This document shows, piece by piece, positions 12,675 to 23,283 of a DNA stretch of 64,000 nt. The stretch is taken from NCBI GenBank assembly GCA_029532625.1, contig JARFXM010000009.1:4154001-4218000 (forward strand). The letters are read 5' to 3'. Made by a program: the position numbers and the translations under genes. The notes beneath the pieces were generated by a model. That model saw nothing but the letters and a program-made list of their open reading frames with translations. It was not told where the DNA came from and did not search any database. This DNA comes from Lomentospora prolificans. Lineage: Eukaryota > Ascomycota > Sordariomycetes > Microascales > Microascaceae. How positions within the stretch are numbered: position 1 is the first letter of the stretch; each line of letters begins with the position of its first letter.

Positions 12675-14241
12675 TGCGAGTCAAAGTGCCGGAGGATCCC
12701 TCCAACCTACAGGACGGGAAGTGTTTGTAGGAGGGGAAAGTGTTTAGAAAAGATGAATTCGGAGTACGAGGCGGTCGCGAGAGTGGTGATGACCTGCTCA
12801 GGAAGCTGTCCTGCAACCGGAACCAAGGTGACGACGGTGGTGTTGGGGGTCCCTCCCTAGTCCAAGCCCCACCAACCAAGGCACCTTCGTCACCATCTTC
12901 CGAAGTTGTCCCACAAAATGTTGCTAATTATGTAATCTGCCAGCGCCGCGCTCCCCTCAACTCGTATCGAGGTCCTGTCCCCGGTGTGACATCAAGCCCG
13001 ACGACGTCTTAACTTCCAGGGCTGGCGGCCGTACTTCTATTCGATTATGTTGTTCGTGAGATCTGATCCTGAGTCTTTCGCGTTGCGTTCTCCTTACGCG
13101 ACCCTCTGTTCGACTTTCGAAAGTCAACTAACTGAGATCTGAATCTGCTTGCCCTCGCCGCTAATTCTTACAGAGGGTAGGAGTGTGGGAAACCATCGCC
13201 TAACAACGAGCAAACGGGCTTCACTCAGCTACGTAGGCTAGACAAGGATAGTCAGTCTCAAAACTAGACTACCGCGCCTGAATGCAGGACATATAATACT
13301 GTAGCTTGGCTTTCTATTCGACCGACCTGTTGAACGAATGTACGCCCGTTGCTCTCTAGCTCCTGTCAAGAATCGAAGAGCCAGCTCACCAAACCCTTCG
13401 ATTTCTTAGCTTGGAGTCATGGTAGATGGATTGCTAATATCTAAACTATAAACTAGGATACTTTGAATTATGCAGTATGGAATCTCTAGTATAATTAGAT
13501 CGTAGGGAATCGGGAATTGAGTATGTCTCTCTCTACCCCTCCGAGATAGGAGTTTCTGTTGTAACTGTCTCCAACTCTTTCATCGCGCCTTCCTCCCGTC
13601 TCTTTTTTGCCTGCGCTGTATGCCCTCAGACGCAGCCCTATACAAATATGCTTCTGTTCAATTGGTTTAAGCTAAGAATCAGATAGAAATTTGACGGTCA
13701 TACCGTCATTTTCCTTTCCCAACAACCCCAAACGCAGGCATTACTCCGGTCTACGAACCCTCGTCTCTCCATTTCTAGCCACCATACCCTCACGGCATCT
13801 TTCACTCATTTGTTTCTCATCTTATCTTCTCGCTGGGTATCTCCCAAGCGCCCACCCTTCATTTACTTCTCTCGTCGCCATCTGTCACATCCACGGCTGA
13901 ATCGAACCTACGACTCCTTGAAATTCTTCTGGCATCATTACTTGAGGGATCTCCCCACAATAAGTTAGAGGCTTTCGTACCTACCGAAAAGGCATCCCTT
14001 GGATGAATATAGTCTAGCCACTCTGACGAGAATCAGTCTCGCGACTTAGTCTAGGTAAAGGGCCTACAAGTACGGAGGCTTCATATCCAATCCCGCATGG
14101 GGTAAGCCTGCTTTAGGTGTTTCTTGCTTTCTGTGCTGATCTTATCGCTGTCCAGATCGGCCACCCTAATGTCGAACCCCCTCTATAGGAGTAGGTTTAT
14201 TGGATCCTTCAGGTACAGGATCTGAAGGCTCGCACATCACT
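12675..14241. other. Divergent intergenic region between ARP3 and the taspase-like gene
   Basis: About 1.6 kb separates two divergent start codons, so both promoters are here. A locally AT-rich stretch lies at about 13425-13500. No gene or RNA was recognised. The in-frame stretch just before 14242 has no upstream ATG. Confidence 0.45.
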
Positions 14242-16208
14242 ATGGAAAACATCTGTAACCCAACCGTAGCCCCTCAGCACGATGGAGGCTACCCGAGCAA
14301 CCAAGCACGACCTCGCGTAATTCCACCAGTCGTTCGCCGTCTACGTTCTAATCGTGCGCTAGCTCCCCAGCGTCCTGTTACAGCCATTGCAGTTCATGCT
14401 GGGGCAGGATTCCATAGCCACGCCAATGAGGCGTTTCATCTTCAAGCGTGCAATGAGTACGAATCTACGTTGAGCCCTGAGTGGATACCGACTTGGCTGA
14501 CCAGCGTCGCTTCAGTGCTGCGCGGATGGCGATGAAATTCCTTAACGCAGGAGCGAGTGCAACCGAAGCCGTGACTAGTGCCGTCAAAGTTCTTGAAGAT
14601 CTGGAGATCACCAACGCCGGATACGGCTCAAATCTTTGTATCGATGGAACCGTTGAATGTGACGCCAGTATTGTGGATTATCTCGGCCGAAGTGGTGCTT
14701 GCGGCGCCGTGCCTAGTTTGTTCTTCACGTCCCTCCTCATCCTATGGAATAACGCTAATACTTGCCCCAATCCCCCCATAGACATTCGAAACCCCATATG
14801 TCTAGCAAAAACCCTGCTTGATAAGAGCCTTGAACCACTATCCCTTCGAAGGGTGCCTCCTAGTTTTCTAGTTGGACAGGGTGCTGTTAAATTTGCACGC
14901 GACCATGGATTCGAGATTCTGCCGAACGAAAACCTGATCTCGAAGAACGCGCGGGAGAGATTCCATCGATGGCAGCATGACCTGAGGCGTGTTGCTGCTA
15001 CTTCAATGTCCACACCAACGGCACAGTCTCTCGGGCACTCCGACTCTGTCAATACTATAGCTGAGAGGGCTAAAACAGCTCCTAGTTCGCCCGCTGGCGC
15101 ATCCCAACCAGACCATAAAACTGCCTGGGTCAACGGGCTCTTCAACGAGGCCCAGCCTGATTCTCCTCCTAGGGGCTCCAGAACCACTGAAACCACAGCT
15201 TCCAGTAGTAGAGGTGGCTACCCTAGAGTAGGAAGGACGATGGATTGCAGCTCGGAGCAGAAGGAAGGCAGTCAGGATGCCGAATTTGCAAGTGCGAGAC
15301 TATCCGACGGAAGCACTTCCTCCCAGTTCCTCGTATTAACCGATAATATTGGGCGGAACTCAGATACCCTAGAACTTTCAGTCCCTCAACACGACAGCCG
15401 TTATTCCGAGGGTTCAAAGACCACCTGGAGCCAGCAACTAGAGAGCGAGGAGAGTGTCTCGGATGTGCGGGGTCTGAGAGACGGGCCTACCCTCCCCGAC
15501 TACCCCGACCAGCAGCCTCCAGGAGGGGTTCCATCTGACGGAGAGCAGCATATGCATTCCAGTGCACTACCCACAGGGGAGGGTTGGCCTGCAGCCGGAC
15601 ATAAAAGGTTCTTCAGTGAGTATGCAGAGGGCTCGGAAGATATCATTAGCGACACGGTCGGTGCTATCGCAATCGACTCCATGGGCCGCATTGCCGCCGG
15701 TTCTTCATCTGGGGGTATCGGTATGAAGCATAGAGGGAGGGTTGGTCCGGCAGCTCTCGTTAGGGTAGGGAGTGCCGTCATCCCAGCCCATCCTGGCGAT
15801 CCTTCGGGTATTTCCGTGGCGGCAGTAGCAAGTGGTACTGGGGAGCATATAGCTACGACGATGGCTTCACAGAGATGCGCTGAGCGACTTATGCGAGGAA
15901 GCCGTCAAGGTGATTTTGGTGAGGATGTATATGACGGAGATGATCATGACATTGTTCACTCGTTTATACAGGAGGATTTCATGAAGCATCCGGGCGTCCA
16001 GGGTATGACGACAACTGGGGCATTGGGCATAATCGCCGTCAAAATGAGTAGAACTGCCTACTACTTCTACTTCGGTCACAATACCGAGTCCTTCGCTTTG
16101 GCAACGATGTCTTCTACCGATAGGGATCCTCATTGCCTCATGTCTCGTCTTAACCCTGACGGAGAGACTAAGATATCCGTGGGCGCCCGCCGGGTTAAGC
16201 GACAGTAA
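14242..16208 (+). CDS. Taspase-like threonine aspartase (Ntn-hydrolase, asparaginase-2 family)
   Basis: N-terminal-nucleophile hydrolase of the asparaginase-2/taspase family. Members self-cleave before a Thr, which becomes the nucleophile. Three exons (14242-14456, 14516-14715, 14782-16208) give 613 residues. Landmarks are AIAVHAGAGFHS near residue 52, EITNAGYGSNL and VECDASIVDYLGRSGACGAV in the alpha part, and ISDTVGAIAIDSMGR with the predicted nucleophile Thr430, followed by AAGSSSGGIGMKHRGRVGPA. About 195 residues between the alpha part and Thr430 are low-complexity and look disordered, longer than the equivalent linker in human taspase 1. The second intron is 66 nt with no stop, so retention would insert 22 residues. 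The start at 14242 is the first in-frame ATG. Natural substrate is unknown. Confidence 0.88.
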
Positions 16209-16821
16209 CTGGCCCACAACCACACGGTTTCAAGGACACTAAAACGAGCTGTGAAGCCGTGGCAACCTCAACGGAAGGAACGCTGCCCATGGAGGGAGGG
16301 CCGCCAATCCGTCGCTGGGTGTTGTATTGTTGGGGTAGGGAGGAGGCAGAGCCGTCAAATGGACAGGCAGTTAGACAGCACGCAATTCCTAAAATCCTCA
16401 CTCTTGGTATGGTAGTCCCGTTAAAAAAAAGAAGAAAAAAAGGCTTGAAGTCTTGGATGTGCGCGATGTATAACCTGGGAAATTCTTGCTGCGGGAGCGA
16501 ATGGCCGGGTTGATTTCACCGCGTTCCCCAAGGGCTCTAGACACCAAGAACATGGGATCCAGAACGAAATAAAGGTTTCATAAATATTTAGGTGTTTTTT
16601 ATACTACATTGGCGCTTTTCACTTTTAAGGGTTTCTTTCCCTTCTATTCTTGTTCATGGCTGGCGAACTACCTCTTGGCAAACTGCCGCTTAACGCCCGG
16701 TTGAGCCATGGATTTCACAACCACACGGGTTCTTAGGTAAGGGGAAGATAGGTTTATCTAGGGTGAGCCTCGAGCTCTAAGAGACATTCCAAGATTTTGA
16801 TGGGCAATGGCACGAACCCTT
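16209..16821. other. Convergent intergenic region, taspase-like gene / TFB4
   Basis: Both genes end here. The stretch has A-rich patches (about 16420-16440) and T-rich patches compatible with 3' untranslated regions. No gene is seen. Confidence 0.45.
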
Positions 16822-17913
16822 TTATCCAGGACGGGGAGTGCCAGCAGCGCTAGACGTCTCTTCTCTCCCACTGCCGTTCACCACCTTCTTTTTCTTCTTC
16901 TTTCTCCGCGGCACGACGGCAGGCTTCGCTCCGTACGAGCCTAGGCGGAGCTTGTTACCGCAGAGGATACACTCGGCGTTGGCAGGTACCTCGCAAAATA
17001 TGCCGAGACACACAGAGCAAACAAAGCCAGTGTCGATGACTCGGCGATGACAAAAGCAAGCCGCGCGAAAATCCACGGTGTGGTGGCGCGGCGCGACGAG
17101 GGCGTTTCTGGCCTCACCATCCGCCATGAAGCCCATCATGAGGTACTGAAGGAAGCCGCGGGGTTCTGTGGCTTTGAGGAAGGTGCCGCCGGTGATGAAG
17201 CTGGCCTGCTGCATAAATGTGTCGTTTCCGAAGAGGGAGAGGGTGTCGATGGGTATCTCTAAGTGGGAGGCGGCGAATACGGCGTTCATGGTGGGGATGT
17301 ACTGGGAGGGTTGGGAATCGGAGACGGAAACGACGAGGATCCGGGCGCGGATGCCTCGAAGGCCAGAGCTGACAGAGGACTTGGCGGTGTCGTCCGCCGA
17401 AGTTTTCGTCGAGCTCAGGCTTTGAGAGGCGCGGTTAATGGAGGCGAGGGCCATTGTGAGGGCGCCGGAGAGCTTGGTGGTGACCTGACCGAGGTCGCTG
17501 TGCGTGCTCGCGGCGGAAATCTTCCGTATGGAGGACGTGACGGCGGCTTCCACCTGCGCGAAGAGCGGGTACTTATTCGCCGAGCCCATTGGCAGGGGCG
17601 TGTTGGAACTCGCGTCCCGCATGTCGACGTCCCCGTCGGCGGGGGATTTCTGGTCCGGGGCCGGCGGGTACAGCCATTGCGCCTTAGTCGTGTGGGCCGC
17701 TAGGACGGCGACCTGGTTCGCGTTACTGAAGGCCAGGTGGCCGTTGATGAAGATGAGGAGGTTCGCGACGGCATCGGGAAGGGGGAGGGCGGCGCCGAGG
17801 CTCGCCCAGGCGCGGGGGTTGGTGTCGAGGATGACGGTCAGGAGAGAGGGGATCTCTTCGGTGCTGGGGACGTCGTAGTGCTCTGTGGCGTCGGGGTCCT
17901 TGATGCTGTTCAT
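16822..17913 (-). CDS. TFB4: Tfb4/p34 subunit of transcription factor TFIIH
   Basis: Core TFIIH subunit needed for RNA polymerase II initiation and nucleotide excision repair. The intronless frame gives 363 residues, close to the family length. An N-terminal von Willebrand A-like domain starts at IPSLLTVILDTNPRAW and includes GIRARILVVSVSD and IPTMNAVFAASHLEIPID. A C-terminal zinc-binding region has the Cys pattern CFCHRR, CSVCLGIFC and CILCG. A Lys/Arg-rich tail follows. The start at 17913 is the first ATG with the family-like beginning; the frame stays open upstream to about 18114 but has no further ATG. The gene is divergent from the UCS gene across nearly 3 kb. Confidence 0.93.
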   Translation of the reverse strand: MNSIKDPDATEHYDVPSTEEIPSLLTVILDTNPRAWASLGAALPLPDAVANLLIFINGHLAFSNANQVAVLAAHTTKAQWLYPPAPDQKSPADGDVDMRDASSNTPLPMGSANKYPLFAQVEAAVTSSIRKISAASTHSDLGQVTTKLSGALTMALASINRASQSLSSTKTSADDTAKSSVSSGLRGIRARILVVSVSDSQPSQYIPTMNAVFAASHLEIPIDTLSLFGNDTFMQQASFITGGTFLKATEPRGFLQYLMMGFMADGEARNALVAPRHHTVDFRAACFCHRRVIDTGFVCSVCLGIFCEVPANAECILCGNKLRLGSYGAKPAVVPRRKKKKKKVVNGSGREETSSAAGTPRPG

Positions 17914-20850
17914 TGTGGGCGGATGGGAGCACCACTGAGAGGAGCGGATGGAGTCGAAACCATCTGAAGCGGTTTGGCTGTCTTGGGTTCGCGACAGGAG
18001 ACAGCGGCCTGAGTTTTGGGTGGGTGAGTGGGTTTGAGAGGAGGTTTCCGGGATGGGTTTCGTCTCCGGCGGATGTTGGTTCTGTGACTTTTGGTTGTGT
18101 AGCAAGGCTGACAAAATTCTTTCCTGACGTCGATGCTAATCCGCTAATAATAGCTAAAGTTGCGTCGAGGTGCTACAACGCACTGTAGTCTACATCAATC
18201 ATTCACGGGCCGTACTGGCCTTCTGTTAACCACGACCCTGAGCTACCTGCATAGGCTGAAAATTATTGTTTTTCTTCGCTTTGTATCTTTTAATTGTAAC
18301 AACTATAATTGTTGTCATATTATCCAATATGAAATTGAAATGTCTAACCCGAATTTTTTTTATTGATGTAGCAAGCGAAGCAGTGAGTACTCGGGGTCAT
18401 CCGCCATTTTGTCAAGGAGTGAGAAATAAGCGGCAGCCCCCATACCTGCTTCACCCAGGGCAGAATCCTTGGACATAGAACCATCAGCAGGCACGTCGAA
18501 CTCTATCTTTCACTTCACATGAAGTGTAGGCCCGCAGCTAGCCGCACGCTGTACACGTCTGTAGCACTACCCTAGCGCGAACCATGCAGTCCTTCCTGCT
18601 TCGCCTATCGATTTATGAGAAGATGTCAGGAGCGGAATCCTAGAATTTGTAAGCCTCGTGATGCGGGAAGAAGCACCATGCACAGGATCGTGGCCGAGCC
18701 AATGCAGCATTGCGTCGCAAAAAGACCAGTCCCTCCCCTATACTGCGTTATCTATAGCTCAAGGTTCATTCTCATCGTCTAGAGGTTCGCGCATGTTCTA
18801 AAACCACACAGAAACCTCGCGATACTGATCCACTGGATCCAGGGCCACCAGCCCTGGCCGAGAAGATCCAACTATTCCCCAAGGCCCTGGAGGGGCATCG
18901 GAGCACATTTCAATCCGTCCAGTTTCGAAAGGGGGGTTGCGGCCGTGAAGGTGGTAGACTCGAGCTCGGAATGGGGGAAACCTAAGATACGGCTGTCTTG
19001 ATTTAGAGGCACGAAGGGTCTAAGTTGACAGCTTAATCGAGGGGAGTTCCCTGGGGGGAGTGACCTGATGAGATCCCTAGCAGTACTTAGACAGAAGGCT
19101 CGAATAAGACGCTCCAAGGTTGCTATCTACTCGACTGCCCCGCGCCTATTACAGCCTCTGATGTCGGCAGCGGATGGAATGCGGAATGCCTCCTATTCAC
19201 AGACCGGGGCTGATATCTTGAATCCGCAAGCAACGATGCATGTGCGCCAAGCCAGCTGTTGGGTGTGAAGGTGTCAATTCGCAATGGTGTTCCACGGTGC
19301 TGGCACTGTCACCGTGATGATGTGCCGCAAATATTGAGTAGTTGTGGGTACCACAGCGACTGCAACCATCCTCACCATTGACGGAATGCGCTGCAGCATT
19401 ACATCGTTGGAAGCACGTGCGAGTGGATACAGGGCGTGCTGGCTTATGTAGTCTGGAACCCGGCGATCAGTATTAATCTGAACAGACGGCGCCGCTGGTA
19501 TGACTACACGACAGAGGTAGTTAGCGCCCGTGGCATGCGGCGTACATCTACTCAGGGAGCTATTCCTCTTAAATATAGGTCTAAGAGCGGTTCGCTTTTC
19601 TCCGAAGATCCGAGATCTCAAATCGAGCGACTCGAAGTGAATAATGTGTATTACTACCGCAGTTATGAGCACCCCACACTAGGTACCGATATCCCTGTGG
19701 AGCGCCATTTGATCAAGTCAAGACGGCTTATCGGTCTTATCATGAAGGGTTCGATGACCACTCACCAGCCGAGGCATCGGCGAAGACAAGGGGCACGAAG
19801 GGGGGTCATTCGCGGGGGAACGTTGGCTCGCACGCGTCGATATCATAATGTACGGGTTCGAGCGCAAGTGTGAGTAATAGTCAGTATTGCGGGGGAGTCC
19901 GCGCGGATTATAGAGTGAATGGGAGCAGTAACAAGAGTTTCCTGTCGCACATGCTTTCTGCAGCAATGCGCATCCTTCAATATCTCCTAGCAAAGTCTCC
20001 TGCAGGAGGCTGCCGTTACCGTGGATTGGGTGGGTGCTTATTCCACTTTTGTACCAGGAGAGTACCATTCCGTCATTATTATCGTGTGAAGTGGGACAGA
20101 TGGAGCTCAACGTTCAATCGCACTTGCCCACGGAAACGCTAGTCAGGCGTTAGAGCCCTGGGACCAGCGCCAGCCAGCGTGGGATGCACGAGTCTGTTCT
20201 CTGCGAGCCCCGGAAAGCGCACCCAAAAATTGTCGATGAGGAAGGCAGGAGCGCCCTGAAGTTGACTAGTGCCACTGCCAGCGTCTGGAAGGCACGCACA
20301 ATCAGAAGATTCCTTGTACGCTCCTCCCAATGCCACCAATGCCACCAATCCCCAACCCACATGCCAAAAAGAGGAGGCGTGTGGATGCCGCAGAACCACC
20401 CAAGCTCGGCGACCACACGCTAGCTGGAAATCAATATGCTGGCTTTTGCACTGTCAAGCTGGCAACGTGAACCCCTAGCTGGCTACTCCGGTCGCGCCGT
20501 ACCGTACCAAGTGCGGTTCAGTAGCTCCGACCACGGTCGAGACGCTTGTTGAGGCCAACTTTCCTTATAAATATATATATGCCTGACTCGGCCGTGACCC
20601 TCAAGCTGCTTAGGTTTTGGGTGACCTCAACACTCAACCGTCGTCCCTCCTACCCAGGTCATCTCTCCTCTGTCTGACCTGTCACTCCCAATCGAAGAGT
20701 TCCCTTCCCCGCCCTCAATCATAAAAAGGACTGTTTCCCAAGCTCTGCTGCTAATACCACCTCAAATTTGATCATTATCAAAACACTTCGTCTTCCCCCC
20801 CCCGCGCATCTCAATCAGCTCTTGCACATCTCACAGATCATCACCCCACC
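17914..20850. other. Long divergent intergenic region, TFB4 / UCS chaperone gene
   Basis: About 2.9 kb with no recognisable gene. Overlapping open frames at 19274-19672 (-) and 19436-19873 (+) have no domain or typical codon use. An AT-rich block lies at about 18255-18365, unlike its surroundings; it may be a repeat relic, but no terminal repeats were found. Promoters of both flanking genes must lie here. Confidence 0.4.
20566..20580 (+). promoter_or_regulatory. TATA box of the UCS chaperone gene
   Basis: The sequence TATAAATATATATAT lies about 270-285 nt before the start codon. It is followed by a CT-rich leader and a C-run just before the ATG region. This is a good core-promoter candidate by motif and position. 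Confidence 0.45.
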
Positions 20851-23064
20851 ATGGCGACCGCTACAGTGGCGGCGCAGCAGGGCGCTGATCTTTCAAGGGA
20901 GGATCGCACTCAGCTTCTGTTGGCGCAGTTGATGGAAGGGGGCCAAGAAGACGACGAGACGTGCCGTGACCTCGACATGGTCACCGCCCTGCTGAACGAA
21001 GATTTTGAACTGACAAAGGCGGACAAAGACGCCCCTTCTATTTGCAAGGTCATTGACGCCGATTGCCTCGACACGATTCTCGGCCACATGGACTTGAGAC
21101 AACCTGAGGACGTCCGAGCCCACGCCACCCTGACCTCTGCAGCTTACCTCAAAGCAGCCGGCGAGGAGGGCGCGAAGGCGCTATCAACGTTCTTCTTTGA
21201 GAGAGTTCAGAGGGGCACCTATGATGACTTCATCGTTGCTTTCTGCGTGGCCTCGCACATCTTCCCCATCGCGCCTGAGCTCATCTCGGAGCTCTTTTTG
21301 AGCCCTGGGTTCCTCCCCAGCCTCGCCCCGTTGATGAACCGAAAATGGAAGAGCCGCAAGGTTGAGACAGCTTGTCTCGAAATGCTCAACGCCGCTTGCA
21401 TGCACTCACAGTGCCGCGAGGCGGTGGAGAAGTACTGTATCGACTGGTTAGAGGAGGTTGTGGACCAGGACCCTAACGAGGTCACGCGAGCTCTGGATTC
21501 CGACACCCAAATCAGTCTCGAAGATGGTTCTGTCAATGTCAACCGGCATTCTATCAAGGTTCAGATTATGGCCGGAGTGGTACTTGCGAAGATCAGAGTA
21601 CGTGTTTGATGTCATCCAATTACTTCGCCACACGCTGCCGACTATTCACAATTGGTTTCGCATCTAACTAACTCTAGGGTGAAGGCGATCCCTCCGAAGA
21701 CGCAATTGAGTAATCAGGAAACCGAAAGAATCCAACCAGCCTCTACCACGGTCGAAGAGCTGGCTGAAAAGTTTACAGCTTTTCAGTTACGGAAGGACGA
21801 CGACCATGAAGATCTCAAAAAAGCAAAGCATCATTCGATCGAGGGACTCGCATACTCGACTCTCCGGCCTACCGTCAAAGAGCGGGTCGCCCACAATTCA
21901 GATCTGCTCACAAATCTTGTAAAATCATTAAATGATGTCCCTGCGAAATCGCCCACGACGTATGGTATTCTCAGCATATTCGTCAATCTGACGAGGTACA
22001 GGCCCTCGCTTACGGAGGAGGAAGAGAAGATACGACAGCTCAAAGCGTACGCAAATGCTGCTGGAAAGCTCACGCAGACCGAAGATGATACCTTGGACGA
22101 CAATGCTCATGTTTCTGAACGATGCAAACTCGTATTTGGAGCAGGCGTTACTCCAGTTTTAGTCACTCACAGCAAGGACGGTTCTGCTGCGTCCCTTTCC
22201 TTGATTGTTTCCATTATTAACTCAATATCTTTTACCTCGGCCCTGCGAGGCCAGCTGGCACAGCAGGGTGCGGTTAAGCTACTTCTCACAGCTTGGTCGA
22301 ATATTCCGGCGAAGGAGGCCCGGGCTCGCCAAATGGCTGCACAGGCACTTGCACGAATTTTGATCAGCATCAACCCTGCCCTAGTCTTTGGTGGGAACAG
22401 GGCCATTCCGGTAACGTCTGCGATTAGGCCATTGGTCTCTATCTTACCGCCTGACCAATCATCGGAAAAGCGAGACTTGTTGCCGTCCTTTGAATCCCTC
22501 ATGGCGTTGACAAACCTAGCATCGATGGATAGTGCGGAGGTTCGGGGGGTGATCATTCGGACGGCGTGGCCGCAGATCGAAGATTTGCTTTTATCATCGA
22601 ACGCCAAAGTCACAAAGGCTGCTGTCGAATTGATCTGTAACCTTGTGCAGGACATCGAAGGCATGGCCCTCTATGCGGATGGAACCCCCCAAGCGAAGCA
22701 ACGCGTGCATATCCTTCTGGCCTTGGCGGATTCGGACGACGCCGCTACAAGAAGTGCAGCTGGTGGGGCTTTTGCGTCATTGACTGCCCACGAGAACGTT
22801 GTCGAAGCAATTCTACAACGGGAGCGTGGTGTGCAAGTCCTCTTAAAAATGTGTGAGGAGGACAGCGAAGACCTCCGCCACCGAGCTGCGTTTGTGTTGC
22901 GCAACATCGTCACAGCTGAGGGGAAAATAGGCGAGCTGGGCAGGAAGCAAGTGACGGAACAAGGTGGCATTGATGTCCTCACCGAATGCGCCAAGAAGAC
23001 TCGCCGCCCTGAGGTTCTTGAGGTTGTCGTCGATGTTTTGAAAGTTCTCATTGAAGGAAAATAA
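20851..23064 (+). CDS. UCS-domain myosin chaperone (CRO1/She4/UNC-45 family)
   Basis: UCS proteins fold and stabilise myosin motors. In Podospora the family member CRO1 is needed for sexual development; in yeast She4 serves type I and V myosins. Exon 1 is 20851-21597 (249 codons). Exon 2 runs to 23064 and carries the armadillo-like UCS domain, with TYGILSIFVNLTRY, RCKLVFGAGVTPVLV, LRGQLAQQGAVKLLL, ARILISINPALVFGG and AAVELICNLVQ. The intron starts at 21598. The acceptor nearest the branch point (after 21677) leads to a stop after 11 codons, while acceptors ending at 21684 or 21717 keep the frame and give about 700 residues. The splice or a one-base frameshift here is unresolved. Family assignment is firm. 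Confidence 0.87.
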
Positions 23065-23283
23065 AGCCAGTTGTTCTATTTCATTTGGCGGCGAAAGGTA
23101 GTCATGCATTTATGAAGTTTGGCGTTTCTCAAGGACGGGAAATAGACACGGTGAACACGACCACAATATATACTTTTCTATCGAGCTCATAGACGGTCTG
23201 AGGTTTCTTCTATCTCGCTTTTTGTTTCCTGCTCCCGTTACCCCCCCAAACTCCCGTGCACTACTATTATACAAAAGGGTGGT

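Noticed and set aside
13880..13920. Possible tRNA T-arm (GGTTCGATTC on the minus strand)
   Set aside because: The five bases each side do not pair as a T-stem and no acceptor stem or A-box is nearby.
18255..18365. AT-rich block as a transposon relic or RIP-affected repeat
   Set aside because: Too short, no terminal inverted repeats, no second copy noticed in the window.
19274..19873. Overlapping frames on both strands in the TFB4-UCS gap
   Set aside because: No domain, equal openness on both strands, no splice or leader signals that support one over the other.
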